A DNA stretch of 64,000 nt from Novosphingobium meiothermophilum. GTDB taxonomy: Bacteria; Pseudomonadota; Alphaproteobacteria; Sphingomonadales; Sphingomonadaceae. Shown here piece after piece: positions 9,071 to 18,954 of this stretch. The stretch's first letter is position 1. Each line of letters begins with the position of its first letter. A program made the translations under genes and the position numbers. Where the stretch lies: NCBI RefSeq assembly GCF_003171715.1, contig NZ_QGHL01000020.1, positions 124,001 to 188,000 on the forward strand. The letters are read 5' to 3'. The notes below the pieces were generated by a model. The model worked only from the letters and a program-made list of their open reading frames with translations. It did no database searches and was not told where the DNA came from.

Positions 9071-9159
9071 GTGCATTTGCGTTGTTCGACGAGCAACTTT
9101 GCTCGACTGTTAACGGAGTTTTCGCAAGCACCGGGCTAAGCCATGCGCGGAGACCACCC

Positions 9160-10341
9160 TTGAACGCCCCGCCGCTTGCCCCCCTTGATCCGCACGCACA
9201 GCGCCTGCCGCAACACCCGCATGGCAGCCCTGTCGAGGCGCGCATCGTGTTCTGGACCGATTGGACGGACGATGCACAGATCGCGCGCTGGGAGGAGCTT
9301 GCCCGCACGGCTTCAACCTCCAACCCGTTCCTTGAAGCATGGTATCTCCTGCCTGCGCTCGGCGCTTTCGACCCTGCCGGAACAGGCAGGCTGCTGATTG
9401 TCGAAGCCGGAGAGGAACTGATCGGCCTGATGCCGCTGGCAGCGCCACAGCGCTATGGCCGGTGGCCCTTGCCGCATCTGGCAACCTGGCTCCACCCCAA
9501 TGCCTTTCTTGGTGCGCCACTGGTCAAAGCGGGCATGGAATTGCCGTTCTGGCAGGCCATGCTCGCCTGTCTCGACACGCGCAGTGTCCGCGACGGCGCA
9601 CTGTTCATGCACTTTCCGGCCATGCCGCTGGAAGAACCACTCGTCCAAAGCCTGTTCGCCCATGCGCGCGGGGAAGGACGCAAGGCTGTGCTCGTCATGC
9701 GCGAGGAGCGCGCGATGCTGCGATCCGCGCTTGGGCCGGAAGCCTATCTTGAACAGGCCCTCACCGCCAAAAAACGCAAGGAACTGCGCCGCCAGCACGC
9801 GCGCCTTTCCGAACAGGGCAAGCTCACGTTCGAGCGGCGCGACGATGCGCAGGGGGTGGAAGAGTGGATCGAGGCGTTCCTCGATCTGGAACGCAAGGGC
9901 TGGAAGGGCCGCAGCGGCAGCGCCATGGCCGGTTCACCCCAGACGCTTGCGCTGTTCCGGCAGTCCCTTGGCAAGGCCGCCCGCATCGGAAGGCTGGAGC
10001 GGCTCTCGCTCAATCTCGATGGCAGGCCCATTGCCATGCTCGCAAATTTCCTGACCCCGCCGGGAAGCTTTTCCTTCAAGACCGCTTTCGACGAGGATTT
10101 CGCGCGCTACTCGCCCGGCGTCCTGCTGCAACGCGAAAACCTCGCCCTGCTGGAGCGTGAGGGCATTGTCTGGTGCGACAGCTGCGCCGCGCCCGATCAC
10201 CCCATGATCGACAGCCTGTGGACCGAGCGGCGTGCCATCGGCCGCATTTCGGTGGCCATAGGCACAGCGTGGCGGCGCGGCCTGTTCGGCCTCCTTTCCG
10301 GGCTGGAACTGGCCCGTTCGCCTGTGGGAATCGCGCAATGA
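9160..10341 (+). CDS. GNAT family N-acetyltransferase (CelD/BcsL-like, Acetyltransf_6 type)
   Basis: About 393 aa. It matches the two-lobed GNAT-like proteins annotated as CelD/BcsL: NPFLEAWYL near the N-terminus, a basic KKRKELRRQHARL helix (about residues 197-210), then EWIEAFLDLERKGWKGR and SFSFKTAFDEDFARYSPGVLL. Members are thought to modify polysaccharides or other acceptors; none of that is shown here. The frame is open to TTG 9082, but GCGGAG 7 nt before TTG 9160 makes that start likely. Its stop overlaps the ATG of the JmjC-like gene (ATGA), so the two products are probably made together. Confidence 0.75.
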   Translation: MNAPPLAPLDPHAQRLPQHPHGSPVEARIVFWTDWTDDAQIARWEELARTASTSNPFLEAWYLLPALGAFDPAGTGRLLIVEAGEELIGLMPLAAPQRYGRWPLPHLATWLHPNAFLGAPLVKAGMELPFWQAMLACLDTRSVRDGALFMHFPAMPLEEPLVQSLFAHARGEGRKAVLVMREERAMLRSALGPEAYLEQALTAKKRKELRRQHARLSEQGKLTFERRDDAQGVEEWIEAFLDLERKGWKGRSGSAMAGSPQTLALFRQSLGKAARIGRLERLSLNLDGRPIAMLANFLTPPGSFSFKTAFDEDFARYSPGVLLQRENLALLEREGIVWCDSCAAPDHPMIDSLWTERRAIGRISVAIGTAWRRGLFGLLSGLELARSPVGIAQ

Positions 10342-11219
10342 ACCAGATGCCCGCCCATCCTTCCTCCATCCGTCCGGTCGATACCTTTGACGAGACTTCG
10401 CTTCACGCCTTCGCGGCGTCCTATCCCGAAGTGCCGCACAAGCTGGTGCACCGCCTTGGGCACCATCCGCTGATGCAGCTTGATGCGCTGGCAACGCTGG
10501 CCGAGGCGCTTCCGCCGGCCTCGGTCGAATACAACCGTGCCGAACTGCCGCTGGGCCTCAATGGGGCGAAGGCACCGGCCAACGGCATCGGGATCGGTGA
10601 GACGATCCGCAACATCGGCTCTGCGGGAAGCTGGGCGGCGCTCAAGAACATCGAACAGTGCCCGGCCTATGGCCAGTTGCTGATGGACTTGCTCGAACAG
10701 CTCCGCCCGGTCATCGAGGCACGCACCGGAGCCATGCTCAAGCCGCAGGGCTTCGTCTTCGTGACCAGCCCCGGAGGCGTCACACCCTATCATTTCGATC
10801 CGGAACACAACATCCTGCTGCAGATCACGGGTTCCAAGCAGATGACGATGTTCCCAGCAGGCAATCCCCGCTTCGCTCCCGACGAGACGCACGAGAGCTA
10901 TCATACCGGCGGCCCGCGCGATCTGTTCTGGCGCGACGACCTGCTGGGCAAAGGCAAGGTCTGGCCGCTTTCTCCGGGTGAAGCTCTCTACGTGCCGGTC
11001 ATGTCACCGCACTTCGTGCAGAATGGCCCGGCGCCGTCCGTCTCGCTTTCAATCACGTGGCGTTCGGAATGGAGCTTTGCCGAAGCCGATGCGCGGGCTT
11101 TCAACAGCCTGCTGCGCAAGATCGGGATAAGGCCGCGCGCGCCGGGCCGCTGGCCGGCTACCAACCGCGCCAAGGCAATGGGCTGGCGGCTCTATGCCAA
11201 GGCACGCGGGCTGCGCTGA
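10338..11219 (+). CDS. Cupin-like JmjC-domain protein
   Basis: 293 aa. The C-terminal half is a cupin/JmjC fold with an HxD pair (His152, Asp154 in TPYHFDPEHN) and a distal His225 in VMSPHFVQNG, the usual Fe(II) facial triad of 2-oxoglutarate hydroxylases. A lysine-containing strand (TGSKQMTMFP) follows the HxD, as in cupin_8 proteins. Such enzymes hydroxylate proteins or small molecules; some lack activity. The start ATG overlaps the GNAT stop by 4 nt. No experimental role can be inferred beyond a joint function with the GNAT protein. Confidence 0.8.
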   Translation: MNQMPAHPSSIRPVDTFDETSLHAFAASYPEVPHKLVHRLGHHPLMQLDALATLAEALPPASVEYNRAELPLGLNGAKAPANGIGIGETIRNIGSAGSWAALKNIEQCPAYGQLLMDLLEQLRPVIEARTGAMLKPQGFVFVTSPGGVTPYHFDPEHNILLQITGSKQMTMFPAGNPRFAPDETHESYHTGGPRDLFWRDDLLGKGKVWPLSPGEALYVPVMSPHFVQNGPAPSVSLSITWRSEWSFAEADARAFNSLLRKIGIRPRAPGRWPATNRAKAMGWRLYAKARGLR

Positions 11220-11277
11220 CCCGATCCGCCAATTTCACGGCGTTGACGCAAACCCTCTGCCGGTCCATCGGGCCGTC

Positions 11278-12180
11278 ATGACCCAGCAGCAAGAACCCAC
11301 CAACGAGGAACTGGTCCAGCGCCTGCTCGACCTGCTTGACGTGAAGGACCACGGCGGCGACCGCTTTGAAGGACGCCGCAAGATCGGCGGCGTGGGCCGC
11401 GTGTTTGGCGGGCAGGTGATCGGTCAGGCCCTTGCCAGCGCGGAACGCACCGTGCCGGATGATCGCCCTGTCCACTCGCTCCATGCCTATTTCCTTCGCG
11501 GCGGAAGCGAGGATCACGAAATCGACTTCAAGGTCGAGCGCGATCTCGATGGCGGCAGCTTCTCGAACCGGCGTGTGGTCGCCAGCCAGCTCGGCAAGCC
11601 GATCCTCAATCTCGTTGCTTCGTTCCACCGGCGCGAGGAAGGCCGTTATCATGCCGAACCAATGCCCGACGTGCCCGGCCCCGAAGGACTGGAATGCGAA
11701 CAGGAACTGCGCCGCAGGTTTGCCGCAAAGGTGCCGGAACGCCAGCGCGCACAGATGCTCCAGCCCCGTCCGATCGAACTGCGCCCGCTCGAATCACGGC
11801 ACTGGATGGGCGGAGGCCCGCAGGAACCGAAGGCGCACACCTGGTTTCGCTCGGTTGCGCCCCTGCCCGATAATCCCCGCATCCACCGTGCTGTTCTGGC
11901 CTATGCCAGCGACATGACGCTGCTCGGCACGTCCACTCTGCCCCACGATATCAGCTGGGCGAAGGGCAACATGATGGGGGCCAGCCTCGATCACGCGATA
12001 TGGTTCCACGACGATTTCCGCGCCGACGAATGGCTGCTCTATGCCTGCGACAGCCCATGGGCAGGCCGTGCGCGCGGGTTCAATCGCGGCCGGATCTACA
12101 CCCGCGATGGCAGGCTGGTGGCCAGCGTGACGCAGGAAGGACTGATCCGCCCGATCACGCGCAACCCTGAGAAGGACTGA
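11278..12180 (+). CDS. tesB: Acyl-CoA thioesterase II
   Basis: 300-aa double-hotdog thioesterase. Conserved TesB segments are visible: VFGGQVIGQAL, HSLHAYFLRGG, SFSNRRVVASQ in the first hotdog and SLDHAIWFHDDFRADEWLLY with GRARGFNRGRIYTRDG in the second (catalytic Asp/Gln/Thr region). It hydrolyses acyl-CoA to free fatty acid and CoA. ATG 11278 gives the normal N-terminus; the frame runs further upstream without a family match. Confidence 0.93.
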   Translation: MTQQQEPTNEELVQRLLDLLDVKDHGGDRFEGRRKIGGVGRVFGGQVIGQALASAERTVPDDRPVHSLHAYFLRGGSEDHEIDFKVERDLDGGSFSNRRVVASQLGKPILNLVASFHRREEGRYHAEPMPDVPGPEGLECEQELRRRFAAKVPERQRAQMLQPRPIELRPLESRHWMGGGPQEPKAHTWFRSVAPLPDNPRIHRAVLAYASDMTLLGTSTLPHDISWAKGNMMGASLDHAIWFHDDFRADEWLLYACDSPWAGRARGFNRGRIYTRDGRLVASVTQEGLIRPITRNPEKD

Positions 12181-12193
12181 GCGCAGGCGGAAA

Positions 12194-13252
12194 TCAGGAG
12201 AGCAGCGCGAGGGTTCGTTCAAAATCCGCCTGCCATGCAATCCCGGCGTGGTCGAGCCAGCTGTCGTCATAATAGGTATCGGTGTAGCGCAGCCCGGAAT
12301 CGCACAGGATCGTCACGATCGATCCGTCCTGACCTGTGGCCGCCATTTCCTGCGCCAGCACAAGGCAGGCATGGATGTTGGTGCCAGTCGATCCGCCCAC
12401 AGGCCTGCCGATCCGCGCGGCGATGGCCCGCATGGCTCCGATAGATACTGCATCGGGGACTGCGATCATCCGGTCAATCACTTCCGGAAGAAAGGATGGC
12501 TCCACCCGCGGACGGCCGATCCCCTCGATCAGGCAGCACGCCCCTGGCGGGGGGGCGGTCACGCTTCGGTCGGCGTGATGGCGGTGAAACACTGATCCTT
12601 CCGGGTCGGCCACGCACAGCCGCGTGGCATGGCGGCCATAGCGGATGAACCGCCCCAGTGTGGCCGATGTGCCGCCCGTGCCTGCCCCGCAGACAATCCA
12701 TGCAGGAACGGGATGATCTTCCTGCGCCATCTGCTGGAAGATCGACTGCGCGATATTGTTGTTACCGCGCCAGTCGGTTGCGCGCTCGGCAAATGTGAAC
12801 TGATCGAGAAACAGGCCCCCGGCTTCAGCCGCAAGCCGCTCTGCCGCAGCATACATTTCCGCCGCCGTGTCGACCATGTGAACGTCGCCGCCGTGGAAGC
12901 GGATGGCAGCGATCTTGGCGGGCGAGGTGCTTCGCGGGATCACCGCCACGAACCGCAGGCCGATGAGCCGCGCGAAGTAGGCTTCCGATACGGCAGTCGA
13001 ACCGCTTGTGGCATCCACCAGCAGGGTATCGGGACCGATACGGTTGTTGCACAGCCCGTAAAGGATCAGCGACCGCGCCAGACGGTGCTTCAGGCTGCCT
13101 GTCGGATGCACGCTCTCGTCCTTGAGATAGAGCGTGATGCCCCGAAACTTCGGCAGTTCCACACGGATCAGATGCGTGTCGGCAGAACGGTTGAAATCTG
13201 CCTCGATCCGGCGCACCGCCTCGTCGCTCCAGACCCTGCGCTGGTCAATCAT
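12194..13252 (-). CDS. PLP-dependent cysteine synthase family protein
   Basis: About 352 aa, fold-type II PLP enzyme. The Schiff-base lysine lies in [10 protein letters not shown], the substrate loop is [12 protein letters not shown], and the phosphate-binding loop is GAGTGGTSA. It resembles the cysteine-synthase-like group that includes cysteine desulfhydrase/D-cysteine lyase-type enzymes and some cystathionine synthases; the exact reaction is not determinable. ATG 13252 is preceded by AGGAG at ideal spacing (AGGAGAACAGG), making it the start instead of the upstream GTG at 13279. Its stop faces tesB with only 13 nt between. Confidence 0.85.
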   Translation of the reverse strand: MIDQRRVWSDEAVRRIEADFNRSADTHLIRVELPKFRGITLYLKDESVHPTGSLKHRLARSLILYGLCNNRIGPDTLLVDATSGSTAVSEAYFARLIGLRFVAVIPRSTSPAKIAAIRFHGGDVHMVDTAAEMYAAAERLAAEAGGLFLDQFTFAERATDWRGNNNIAQSIFQQMAQEDHPVPAWIVCGAGTGGTSATLGRFIRYGRHATRLCVADPEGSVFHRHHADRSVTAPPPGACCLIEGIGRPRVEPSFLPEVIDRMIAVPDAVSIGAMRAIAARIGRPVGGSTGTNIHACLVLAQEMAATGQDGSIVTILCDSGLRYTDTYYDDSWLDHAGIAWQADFERTLALLS

Positions 13253-13284
13253 CCTGTTCTCCTGCAACAAATGCACCAAGGCAT

Positions 13285-15222
13285 CTAGCCGTTGGGGTGA
13301 TAGAAGTCATAGACCGTCTGCGCCACGGCCGCGCTGACACCCGGAGCGCGCTGGAGATCGTCGAGACTGGCGGCGCGCACCTTGCCTGCGGTGCCGAAGT
13401 GCAGGAGCAAGGCGCGCTTGCGCGCTGGGCCAATGCCGGGAATCTCGTCGAGCGGGCTGGCGGTGATCGCCCGGCTGCGCTTGGCCCGGTGGGCACCGAT
13501 GGCAAAGCGGTGCACTTCATCGCGCAGGTTCTGCAAATGGAACAGGACCGGCGAATTGACCGCAAGCATCTTCTCGCGCCCGTCCGGGAAATGGAACACC
13601 TCGCGCCCCTCGCGCCCGTGATGCGGTCCCTTGGCAATGGCAATCAGCGGCACGTCCTCGATGCCAAGCTCGCTGAGCGCGTCCTTCACTGCGTTCAGCT
13701 GGCCCTTTCCGCCATCGATCAGCACCAGATCAGGCCACGTGCCGCTCTCCCGGTCGGGGTCTTCTTCCTGCGCCTTGCCGAAGCGCCGGGTCATCACTTC
13801 GCGCATCATGCCGAAATCGTCATCGGTCTGCGCCGCCTTGATGTTCCACTTGCGATACTGGCCCTTCACGAACCCGTCCGGCCCCGCCACGATCATCGCG
13901 CCGAGTGCGTTCGTGCCCTGAATGTGGCTGTTGTCATAAACCTCGATGCGCTGCGGGACATCGGGCAGTTCCAGAAACTCGGCCAGTTCGCGCATGACTC
14001 TGGCCCTGGTGCCGCTTTCCGCCATTCGCCGCTCCAGTGCTTCGGCGGCATTGCGCTGCGCCTGTTCCATCAGTCGCCGCCGGTCGCCCCGCTGCGGCAC
14101 CGAAATCTCGACCTTCCCGCCCGCGCTTTCGTGCAGCGCCTCGGCCAGCAGGTCCGCTTCCGGCAATTGCCGGTCGACCAGAATCAGGCGGGCAGGCGGC
14201 ACTTCCTCGTAGAACTGGGCCAGAAAGCTGGTCAGCACCTCTTCCTCGGCAAGACCATCGGTGTGGCTGGGGAAAAAGGCCCTGTGCCCCCAGTTCTGCC
14301 CGCCCCGGATGAAGAACGCCTGCACCGCCACCTGCCCGCCCTTAACCGCCATGGCGAAGACATCGGCATTGCCCACGCCTTCGGCGTTGATGGCCTGACT
14401 GCCCTGAATGAAGGTGGCCGCGCGCAGGCGGTCGCGCAGCATGGCCGCCCGTTCGAAATCCAGCGCTTCGGCGGCCGCGTGCATCTGCGCCTCGATCTCG
14501 CGCTGGACGGCGCTGGACTTGCCGCCGAGGAAATCCTTGGCCTGACGCACAAGTTCGGCATAGTCGTCCTGCGAAATGCGGTCCACGCACGGGGCCGAGC
14601 AGCGACGGATCTGGTAGAGCAGACAGGGTCGGTCACGCCGGGCCATGAAGCCATCGTTGCAACTGCGCAGCAGGAACAGTTTCTGCAAGGCGTTGATCGT
14701 GGTGTTGACGCTGCCCGCGCTGGCAAAGGGGCCATAATAGTTGCCCTTCGCCTTGCGCGCGCCCCGGTGCTTCTGGATGCGGGGAAAATCGTGATCGCTG
14801 CGCAGAAGGATGAACGGGAACGATTTGTCATCGCGCAGCAGCACGTTGTAGGGCGGGCGGAACCGCTTGATGAGCTGCGCTTCCAGCAGCAGCGCTTCCG
14901 CCTCGGAATTGGTCGTGACAATGGTCATCTCGCGCGTCTGGCTGACCATGCGGCGCAGGCGGTTGGGGAGGCGGTCAACCTGCGTATAGTTGGCCACCCG
15001 GTTCCTGAGCGCGCGGGCCTTGCCCACGTAGAGCACATCGCCGCGCGCATCGAGCATCCGGTAAACCCCCGGTTTGGGTTTCAGCGTCTGCACGGTTTCG
15101 CGGATTACCGCCACGCCGCGTTCCAGATCGGGGCGGTCCGAACCGCGCACGGTGGTTGCCGCGCGCTCCTCGTGAAAGCGCTCGGTATCGCGGTCAGGCG
15201 GGGTGGCGGGAGGGCGGGCCAT
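13285..15222 (-). CDS. uvrC: Excinuclease ABC subunit C
   Basis: About 645 aa. An N-terminal GIY-YIG nuclease domain ([20 protein letters not shown], about residues 50-70) is followed by a cysteine-containing linker ([13 protein letters not shown]), a UVR motif, the RNase H-like C-terminal nuclease ([21 protein letters not shown]) and tandem HhH motifs ([23 protein letters not shown]). It makes both incisions in nucleotide excision repair. ATG 15222 (MARPPATPP) is the family-like start. The frame extends 39 codons further upstream to an ATG at 15339 with several cysteines; I treat that as untranslated. Confidence 0.95.
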   Translation of the reverse strand: MARPPATPPDRDTERFHEERAATTVRGSDRPDLERGVAVIRETVQTLKPKPGVYRMLDARGDVLYVGKARALRNRVANYTQVDRLPNRLRRMVSQTREMTIVTTNSEAEALLLEAQLIKRFRPPYNVLLRDDKSFPFILLRSDHDFPRIQKHRGARKAKGNYYGPFASAGSVNTTINALQKLFLLRSCNDGFMARRDRPCLLYQIRRCSAPCVDRISQDDYAELVRQAKDFLGGKSSAVQREIEAQMHAAAEALDFERAAMLRDRLRAATFIQGSQAINAEGVGNADVFAMAVKGGQVAVQAFFIRGGQNWGHRAFFPSHTDGLAEEEVLTSFLAQFYEEVPPARLILVDRQLPEADLLAEALHESAGGKVEISVPQRGDRRRLMEQAQRNAAEALERRMAESGTRARVMRELAEFLELPDVPQRIEVYDNSHIQGTNALGAMIVAGPDGFVKGQYRKWNIKAAQTDDDFGMMREVMTRRFGKAQEEDPDRESGTWPDLVLIDGGKGQLNAVKDALSELGIEDVPLIAIAKGPHHGREGREVFHFPDGREKMLAVNSPVLFHLQNLRDEVHRFAIGAHRAKRSRAITASPLDEIPGIGPARKRALLLHFGTAGKVRAASLDDLQRAPGVSAAVAQTVYDFYHPNG

Positions 15223-15448
15223 GGTGCGTTCCAGATAATCGCTGCGCAGGCGCTGGCAATGGCGGCAAGGCGGCTTTCCCCAAGCCTGACCGCAGCATGC
15301 AATGCACTTCCGGCCAGCGCCGCCCGTCGATGCACCCATCAGGGTTATCCCGCATGGTCCGTTTCGGCGGTTTTAGCCGGAGCCGGGCCAAAGAAGATGA
15401 ATGATCGGGAAACCATCAGGCTCCTTTGGTTCGCGCCGGGAAACCGTC

Positions 15449-15808
15449 ATGCCCGGCCGTCGCGCCGATGCGCGGGTGCGGCTGCACCTGCCGGCGCGGC
15501 TTGTTCTGCTGACCGGGACAATGGCCTGCATTCTGGAAGACCTGTCCGTGACCGGTGCGGCCGTGATCGTGCAGGATGCGCTGCCCGCGCCCGGCGCATC
15601 GGCCATTCTCCAGTGCCAGCATATCGAGGCATTCGGACAGGTGCGCTGGGCGCGACACGGACGCTGCGGGCTGATGTTCGACGACAAGCTGCCGCTGGCT
15701 AAGGTCGTCGCGCTGCGCCATGTTGCCGATACGTTCGAGGTCAGCGAACGCCAGCGCAATCTGGAACGCGCCCGCGCATGGGTGCAGGGCCATTCGCGGG
15801 TGCTCTGA
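15449..15808 (+). CDS. PilZ domain protein
   Basis: 119 aa (135 aa if ATG 15401 is used). It contains the c-di-GMP motif R-R-A-D-A-R followed by EDLSVTGAAV (the D/N-x-S-x-x-G motif), the two determinants of PilZ ligand binding. It is a single-domain protein, so probably an effector that binds a partner. I prefer ATG 15449 because GGGAAA precedes it and RR falls just after the start, as is usual; the upstream ATG has a poorer ribosome-binding site. Convergent with the TonB-dependent receptor gene. Confidence 0.82.
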   Translation: MPGRRADARVRLHLPARLVLLTGTMACILEDLSVTGAAVIVQDALPAPGASAILQCQHIEAFGQVRWARHGRCGLMFDDKLPLAKVVALRHVADTFEVSERQRNLERARAWVQGHSRVL

Positions 15809-15841
15809 AACCGCGCCCGCCGCTTCAGGACAGCTTGCACC

Positions 15842-18403
15842 TCAGAACTGTTTGCGGAACTCCAGTTCGAAGACCGCGCCACGCGGATCGAGGAACCCCG
15901 GCTGATAGCGCAGAGGCACGGCCCCGCTGTCATCGGTCACGCGCTGCTGCGCATTGAACAGATTGTCCGCCGAGAGCGAGATGCGCGAGCCCTTGAGGAA
16001 GGGCACCTTCTCCACCAGTTTTTCCTTGCGTCCCAGATCGGCAAACAGCCGCAGGTTGAACATGGCGATCGGGGCAAAATGCAGCGCGGTTGATCCCGGC
16101 GCGCCACTCGCGTCAATGCGGGCGCCGCCGGTGTAAGTGCCGCTCACCCGCAGGCCGAAACCGCGGTAGAAACCGCCGCCTTCCAGTTCCATGCCATGCC
16201 GGGCCACCGCGCCGGAAAGCGCCTGCCCGCCAAGCTGGTCGAGCACGGCCGTGCCTTGACCGATCTGCACCGTCTGGTCGAAGCGGATGGTGTGGAAGAG
16301 CGAAAGATTCCAGCGGCCGCGCCCGTCCGAATTGAACCCGCCGGGTCCACCCCTGAACCCGCCCATGCGCGGCATTCCCGCGCCGCCGCCCGCGGAAGGG
16401 GGACGCATCCCCCCGCCCGGTCCAGCCCCCATGCCGGGCCCACCGCCAGGGCCGCCCGCTCCCGGAGGCCCGCGCCGTGCCGAAGCATCGGGCTTGCCGA
16501 AGCTGCCCGAAAGGTTGACGCCCTGGCGCAGGCGTGAGCTTTTCTCTTCGGCAAAAGTCACCGCACGCTGATCGACGGAGATGATCCGCCCGTCGGCATC
16601 GCGCACGACCCGCCCCGGAAATGCCGCCTCGACTTCCGGCGTCAGCAGCGGGAATGCGTTGGTGGTATCGTTCGACCGGTTGCGGAAGTATTCCGCCACG
16701 AAGGTCGAGTTTGCGAGGAAGGGCAGGTTCCATGTCGCGCCGAACTTCCAGTCGCGCTGGCGCTCTTTCAGCAACCCCGGATTGCCGCCGGTGATGACGG
16801 TTGCCAGCACTGTCTCACCCCGGCTGAAATCGAACACGGCAACATTGGGTGTCACGATGGTCGGCCCGCCAAGCTGAGTAAGCGTGGGCGCCTTGTCCGC
16901 TGCCACGTAGCTCGCCTGAAGTGTCAGCTTTTCGGTGGGCGACCATGTCAGCCCGCCGCCCCAGTTATATAGCGTGCCGAAATCGGACAGACGGTGCACC
17001 TCGGCATTGGCGTTGAACGAGAGATCGCCCAGCGTCGCACCGAACGCTTCCTTGCGGCTGGTGATCGGCAGGTCGATGCTGAAACCGGCCTGCGCATCGC
17101 CACGCTTCAGCCTTACGGTCCCCTGCTGGGTGCGGGTGTCATTGCTGCGGATTCCCGCGTAATCGAACCCTGTCTTGACCGTGAGCGAAACCTCGCCGCC
17201 CGGAAGGCGCAGCGGCCTGCCGCTGATCGTGGCAAGGCTCGTCAGCGAATCCGTCTTGGCAAGCGCACGGTCCGCCGGCACCGCTACGATTCCGGCAGCA
17301 GGAAGGGTGCCGCCTGCCGCCAGCGCGCCAGAACTCACAAGGGATTGCAGGCCGGAAAGATCGGCCCGGTTGTCGATGGTGCTGCGCGTCTCGACATGGC
17401 CGCCGTCTGCCGTCACCGCCAGCAGCCATGCTCCCAGCGGCTTGTTGAGCGCGGCGCTCGCCTGCAAGGTGGTGGTGCGGCGCTGCGTTGTCAGCGGGCG
17501 CGGATCAAGCGTCGTGCGCGTGAAGCTCCCTTCACCATCGGTCAGGGTCACGCCGTTCAGCCCGTTGAGTGTGCGCGAATGGTCCTGCTGCGCAAGCATG
17601 TTGACCGTCAGCCCGGCGCCCCCGCCCAGCGCGCGTGCCAGCGTGGCGTTGATCTGCGCCGAACGTGTATCGCCAAGCAGCGTGCGATAGGCCGCCGGAT
17701 CGGGATCTGCGGCAACGCGCGTGCCTGCCGTGGGCGGCTGGATTATGCCGCGCTCGGCCTCGGTCAGGGGGCTGGCGTCTTCCAGTTTGGCAACGACGTT
17801 GATGCGGTTGTTCCCCGCGATCTTCGTCAGCGTGAACTCCTGCTCCCACTCGGCAAAGCCGCCACTGGCCGGAAGGCGAAACTCCGTGTCGGTGCCAAGG
17901 CTGCTGAAGTTGTCCTTGAGAATGAAGTTCACCACCCGCTGATCGGGGCGATAGCCGTATTTCAGCGCGACCTCTTCGGGCAGGACTTCGACCCGGCGGA
18001 TGGCTTCGGGTGGAAGCCCGCGCAACTCGCGAAAGCCTGATACGCGCATTCCGTTGACCAGCACGATCGGCATTCCGCCCGAACGCCCACGCCCTGATGA
18101 GGTCTGCGGCGACAAGGCCGCCAGAAGTTCCTGGATCGAACCGGCACCGTAGGAAGCGATCGCTTCCTCGTCGAGCACGGCGATTGGCGGCAGGGCGGTT
18201 TCCACCTGCCCCTTGAGCCGGGTGGCGACAACCACGATCTGCCCCGGCCGTGCAGGCATGTCGTCGGTGGTTTCCTCATCCTCGACCATGGCCGCACCTG
18301 TTGCATCGCCTGCCGCCGATCCTGCGTCCTGCGCAAGAGATGGCTGGCTTGCTGCCATGGCCATCGAAATACCTGCCAGCGAGGCAGCCGAATTGATCCG
18401 CAC
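15842..18403 (-). CDS. TonB-dependent outer-membrane receptor with a Gly/Pro/Met-rich insert
   Basis: 853 aa. It has a signal peptide (cleavage after PSLAQ, about residue 25), an acidic spacer, a TonB-box-like region IVVVATR, and a plug domain (AVLDEEAIASYGAGSIQELL, VLVNGMRVSGFRELRGLPPEAIRRVEVLPEEVALKYGY). A 22-strand barrel follows and ends in FELEFRKQF with a C-terminal Phe. Residues about 638-695 form an unusual loop rich in Gly, Pro, Met and Arg. The gene is monocistronic with no siderophore or sugar genes nearby, so the ligand is unknown. The ABC of usual OM receptor targeting (signal peptide, terminal Phe) is present. Confidence 0.9.
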   Translation of the reverse strand: MRINSAASLAGISMAMAASQPSLAQDAGSAAGDATGAAMVEDEETTDDMPARPGQIVVVATRLKGQVETALPPIAVLDEEAIASYGAGSIQELLAALSPQTSSGRGRSGGMPIVLVNGMRVSGFRELRGLPPEAIRRVEVLPEEVALKYGYRPDQRVVNFILKDNFSSLGTDTEFRLPASGGFAEWEQEFTLTKIAGNNRINVVAKLEDASPLTEAERGIIQPPTAGTRVAADPDPAAYRTLLGDTRSAQINATLARALGGGAGLTVNMLAQQDHSRTLNGLNGVTLTDGEGSFTRTTLDPRPLTTQRRTTTLQASAALNKPLGAWLLAVTADGGHVETRSTIDNRADLSGLQSLVSSGALAAGGTLPAAGIVAVPADRALAKTDSLTSLATISGRPLRLPGGEVSLTVKTGFDYAGIRSNDTRTQQGTVRLKRGDAQAGFSIDLPITSRKEAFGATLGDLSFNANAEVHRLSDFGTLYNWGGGLTWSPTEKLTLQASYVAADKAPTLTQLGGPTIVTPNVAVFDFSRGETVLATVITGGNPGLLKERQRDWKFGATWNLPFLANSTFVAEYFRNRSNDTTNAFPLLTPEVEAAFPGRVVRDADGRIISVDQRAVTFAEEKSSRLRQGVNLSGSFGKPDASARRGPPGAGGPGGGPGMGAGPGGGMRPPSAGGGAGMPRMGGFRGGPGGFNSDGRGRWNLSLFHTIRFDQTVQIGQGTAVLDQLGGQALSGAVARHGMELEGGGFYRGFGLRVSGTYTGGARIDASGAPGSTALHFAPIAMFNLRLFADLGRKEKLVEKVPFLKGSRISLSADNLFNAQQRVTDDSGAVPLRYQPGFLDPRGAVFELEFRKQF

Positions 18404-18708
18404 GTCCGACTTTCCCTGAAAATGTCACTCGCGGCCTCAACGCCGCCATTCCGACCGCACCGCTCGCCAAACCGGCGCGCCGTGGCAACGCCCAAATGGT
18501 AACAGTTTGTCGCACTGCAACATGAATTGCGCCATCTGAACCAAAGCCCAACGACGCGCGGGCCGCACGAAGCAGCCCGATGGTGCGTCCCCCTTTCCTT
18601 TTTCGGTCGGCAAGGCTATGGGCGCGGGGAAGTTCAAGCATGGCGCCCGCGCCCGGCGGCACATGCGATCAATCCGGGCGTATCAGCAAAAGGCATCCGA
18701 ACCCGCCG
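18404..18708. other. Divergent intergenic region between the receptor gene and infA
   Basis: 305 nt without a supported gene. It must contain the promoters of the TonB-dependent receptor (minus) and of infA (plus). A TTTCCTTTTTC pyrimidine run lies near 18595-18606. I could not assign confident -35/-10 boxes. Confidence 0.5.
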
Positions 18709-18954
18709 ATGGCGAAAGAAGAACTCCTCGAAATGCGCGGTCAGGTGGTGGAACTCCTGCCCAACGCAATGTTCCGCGTCCGCCTTGAAAACGACCACGA
18801 AATCCTCGGCCACACGGCAGGCAAGATGCGCAAGAACCGCATCCGCGTTCTGGTGGGTGACGAAGTTCTGGTCGAACTCACCCCGTATGACCTGACCAAG
18901 GGGCGCATTACCTACCGCTTCATGCCCGGTCGCGGCGGTCCCGGCGGCTTCTGA
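18709..18954 (+). CDS. infA: Translation initiation factor IF-1
   Basis: 81 aa, single S1/OB-fold. Sequence runs [42 protein letters not shown] and a C-terminal tail [11 protein letters not shown] that extends beyond the E. coli protein, as in sphingomonads. It binds the ribosomal A site during initiation. The frame is open upstream, but ATG 18709 is the family start. The stop TGA overlaps the maf ATG by 1 nt (TGATG), beginning the infA-maf-rng-yacG unit. Confidence 0.97.
   Translation: MAKEELLEMRGQVVELLPNAMFRVRLENDHEILGHTAGKMRKNRIRVLVGDEVLVELTPYDLTKGRITYRFMPGRGGPGGF

Noticed and set aside
6886-9096. Long open frame antisense to hppA (about 736 codons)
   Set aside because: It is a shadow of GC-rich coding on the other strand; it has low-complexity His/Arg/Asp composition, no homology and no ribosome-binding site.
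9090-9105. CGAGCA-N4-TGCTCG repeat after the hppA terminator
   Set aside because: Short symmetric sequence with no tract or start nearby; may be chance in GC-rich DNA.
13297-15702. Open frame of about 800 codons antisense to uvrC
   Set aside because: Antisense shadow in a high-GC gene; composition is dominated by His, Ala, Gly and Arg, without a recognisable domain.
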